Source: Clostridia bacterium (GTDB taxonomy: Bacteria > Bacillota > Clostridia > Oscillospirales > Acutalibacteraceae). Taken from it: a stretch of DNA of 64,000 bases. The notes below the pieces were generated by a model. The model was given only the letters and a program-made list of their open reading frames with translations. It was not told the origin of the DNA and did no database searches. A program made the translations under genes and the position numbers. Shown piece by piece: positions 61,998 to 64,000 of this stretch; position 1 is the first letter of the stretch; every line of letters starts with the position of its first letter. The stretch covers positions 248,001 through 312,000 of the forward strand of contig JAGADF010000009.1 of NCBI GenBank assembly GCA_017613735.1, given 5' to 3'.

Positions 61998-64000
61998 ATT
62001 CAAGATCTTCGTATACGGTTGTTTCTATTAGTCTGAATCCGTCTGATTTTAATTCATCAGCCGAATTATCGTAATCCCACCATTTGTTTTTACTCTTTTT
62101 TAAATAAACCGCAATAATCAAAAGTATAAACAGGGTAACCGCCGATACGCCGACGCCGACAAGCAATCCTTTCGGCATAAATTTGAATTCAACAGTGTGT
62201 TCTCCATTTGAAATATCAAATGCAAGGAAAGCGTCCGAAATTGCAAAGTATTCTGTCTTTTTACCGTCGACATAAACCGTCCAGCCCTCGTCATAGGGGA
62301 TTGAAGTGAACATAATGCCGTCTTTTTTCATATTTACCTTGCCCTTGACATCTGTTTCTTTAAAATCAATATCTTTTAATGAGTTTTCATTTAAAATCTC
62401 ATAACCCTCGATAAAATTATCGATATTAAGTCCCGCGGCGAAAAACTGAACACTTTCATCACCCTTGTCCTCGGGAATATTGGCCTGAATAAAAATACTT
62501 TCTCCGGCAGTTCTGTATCCTAAATCAATGATATTGAAATTATTGTCCATATTCTGCGTTTTTTCGGTAAATTCGCCTGAAATTGTAACGGACTTGACAT
62601 TTCTTGATTTAAGGTAGATATAAACGTTTTCATCCTTAGGCACAACTATTTCGATTGTAACCGAAGCAGCGTCCTCATTATGCTCTTTGTTGAAATTAAG
62701 CGAGCCTGACGCAATTTCATCGGGATAGAATTCGATAATATTATTATAGCTTACATATTCAATGGGAATATTTTCAAATACATCCTCAACGCCGCTTGAA
62801 AGGTAAAACCAGTCCGACTGAAGCTCAAACGGGCTTGTGGTGGAAACGGTATGCCAGTCCTTTACGTCGCTGTTGACTCCGAAAGCGACGGGAAGGACGT
62901 ATTTATTTTTATATGCAAAATAAGTGTCGTTTCCGCAAACGTCTTCATAGAGCTCGCTGTTGTCAATTGCGTGGTCGTTATCAAGAATATATTTAACGTC
63001 GAACATCGCATTGAATACTGCCGTCTGGGGATAATAGGTGAAGCTGTTAATATAATTTCCCATCATACCGAGGTCGCGCATAGTATTAGAGAGCCTTTCA
63101 TTGGCAAGCGATGAGAAAACGGACGTACCGTTATAGTAATACCAGCTGTCATCCATTCGTGTTAAGAGCTTGCTTTGCTCCATACGGAAAAAGCTATCGT
63201 CATTTTCTTTTATCATATCATAAATGTTGTAGAAATCGTTGTAATCGGCAGTGTAATTTGTATGAGACTGTCCCATACTGTAGTTATTTGTATTAGCTAC
63301 CGCTATTTCGGAGCCGCAGGTGCAAAGCAAAAGCAAAGCAACTATTGTATAACTGTAATTCTTGTTTTTGAAAAGCGTGATTATAAGCGTATAAATGCCG
63401 GTAAATGCTATAGAAATCCAGAATGCGAGTTCGGTTACATTCTTTGATTCAATCTTCTCAACAAGAACTATAAAGCCCATAACGGCAATTCCTACGGCAA
63501 GAAAGTTCTTCGCGGAATAGTCCTTGATATGAGAAAATGCCTTGAAAGCCATTATTAAAAGAATAAATGAATACATAAACGAAAATCTGTACGGCAGATC
63601 ATTCGGGAAATGGAAACCGTGCCAGACATAATTCGCGTAGTTTATATTCATGCTTAAAAGCATAACGAGAAGCAAGCCTATGTGCATTGCTTTTTCTTTT
63701 ATGCTGAATTTGCCGTTAAAAAGATAAAGCGGAACAAGCATAACCGTAAGCATACCGCAATATACATTCGGTAAAACGACGTCTCCGCTGCTTCTGATAG
63801 TCGGGTCAATTCCTGCAATATGATTGGCAAGAAAATCAAAAATCTTGAAATATGACTTATATTCAACGGGGAACGAACCGCTTGTTGCCGAGCAGGCCTT
63901 AAGTGCAAAATACAAAGGAACAAGCGACACAGCCGTCAAAGCCGCTCCCAGAAGAGAGAACAGCGCGAATCTGACGCCGCTTCTGAATAATCTTGAATTT
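61996..64000 (-). CDS. YfhO-family membrane protein, 5' end outside window
   Basis: The frame stays open from the stop at 61996 to the window end, so at least 667 residues belong to a larger protein; the TTG at 63939 is not the real start. The visible part begins with RFALFSLLGAALTAVSLVP, then several membrane helices, a large extracellular beta-rich domain, and a last helix (GVGVSAVTLFILLIIAVYL) near the C-terminus with a basic cytoplasmic tail. This is the layout of YfhO proteins, GT-C-like membrane proteins linked to glycosylation of (lipo)teichoic acids or other wall polymers in Bacillota. FNGEHTVEFKFMPKG-type sequence before the last helix is typical. Substrate unknown. Confidence 0.87.
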   Translation of the reverse strand, partial: NSRLFRSGVRFALFSLLGAALTAVSLVPLYFALKACSATSGSFPVEYKSYFKIFDFLANHIAGIDPTIRSSGDVVLPNVYCGMLTVMLVPLYLFNGKFSIKEKAMHIGLLLVMLLSMNINYANYVWHGFHFPNDLPYRFSFMYSFILLIMAFKAFSHIKDYSAKNFLAVGIAVMGFIVLVEKIESKNVTELAFWISIAFTGIYTLIITLFKNKNYSYTIVALLLLCTCGSEIAVANTNNYSMGQSHTNYTADYNDFYNIYDMIKENDDSFFRMEQSKLLTRMDDSWYYYNGTSVFSSLANERLSNTMRDLGMMGNYINSFTYYPQTAVFNAMFDVKYILDNDHAIDNSELYEDVCGNDTYFAYKNKYVLPVAFGVNSDVKDWHTVSTTSPFELQSDWFYLSSGVEDVFENIPIEYVSYNNIIEFYPDEIASGSLNFNKEHNEDAASVTIEIVVPKDENVYIYLKSRNVKSVTISGEFTEKTQNMDNNFNIIDLGYRTAGESIFIQANIPEDKGDESVQFFAAGLNIDNFIEGYEILNENSLKDIDFKETDVKGKVNMKKDGIMFTSIPYDEGWTVYVDGKKTEYFAISDAFLAFDISNGEHTVEFKFMPKGLLVGVGVSAVTLFILLIIAVYLKKSKNKWWDYDNSADELKSDGFRLIETTVYEDLE

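Noticed and set aside
1..64000. Mobile element, prophage, defence system, tRNA or rRNA
   Set aside because: No transposase, integrase, repeat ends, defence-type genes or RNA gene signatures were found; all genes are housekeeping-like with even codon use.

Overview
The window looks like chromosomal core DNA of a member of Bacillota, class Clostridia, probably a gut-type Ruminococcaceae/Oscillospiraceae relative. The signs are SepF and DivIVA division genes, a YlbF homologue, an AbrB-like regulator with a Cys4 knuckle, DUF5685 and YfhO proteins, strong AGGAGG-type ribosome binding sites, sigma-A promoters with 17-base spacers, and moderate-to-low GC. Genus cannot be set from this sequence. Gene density is very high, many starts overlap the previous stop, and codon use looks even throughout. 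I see no tRNA, rRNA, insertion sequence, phage, plasmid or CRISPR signal, so this is not an accessory island.

Layout. 1-1.2 kb: end of a DUF3137-like gene and lemA. 1.25-3.1 kb: pyrimidine nucleoside salvage (deoC, cdd, udp). 3.1-6.3 kb: a small unknown gene, then a family 2 glycosidase with a WYL regulator. 6.4-10 kb: lower glycolysis (pgk, tpiA, gpmI). 10-11.9 kb: AbrB-like regulator, SCP2 protein, alpha/beta hydrolase. 11.9-19.2 kb: miaB, ylbF, mutS, mutL, miaA. 19.2-25 kb: an HlyD-like membrane protein, yggS, sepF, divIVA, lspA, rluD and a HAD phosphatase. 25-26.9 kb: split transketolase. 26.9-28.9 kb (minus strand): mnmA and nadA. 29-31.8 kb: DUF5685, a degenerate J-domain protein with a cysteine-rich tail, a membrane protein and radC. 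31.8-34.6 kb (minus strand): a P-type ATPase behind a yybP-ykoY (Mn2+) riboswitch. 34.8-44.4 kb: complete UMP operon pyrC-carA-carB-pyrK-pyrD-pyrF-pyrE-pyrB. 44.4-57.1 kb: ZTP riboswitch and purE-purC-purF-purM-purN-purO-purH(C)-glyA-purD-purL. 57.1-62 kb: uvrB-uvrA. 62-64 kb (minus strand): 3' part of a YfhO-family gene.

How the genes work together. The pyr operon covers every step from bicarbonate and glutamine to UMP. The pur operon covers the route from PRPP to IMP except purB and purK, with glyA supplying one-carbon units for the two formyltransferases. The ZTP riboswitch ties purine synthesis to folate shortage. The Mn2+ riboswitch implies that the P-type ATPase exports manganese. mutSL and uvrBA serve DNA repair; miaA, miaB and mnmA modify tRNA.

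The points most worth a second look are: (1) a J-domain protein whose HPD motif is replaced by QSE and which ends in a 12-cysteine string, paired with DUF5685, whose Asp-rich motifs recall isoprenoid synthases; (2) PyrB carrying a C-terminal PyrI-type zinc site without the PyrI allosteric domain; (3) a PurF that lacks the catalytic cysteine; (4) IMP formation by a separate AICAR formyltransferase plus an archaeal-type PurO. No wholly new system is obvious; the DUF5685/J-like pair is the best candidate. There is no stretch above about 330 bases without a gene; the longest gap (34476-34804) holds the Mn2+ riboswitch and two divergent promoters.
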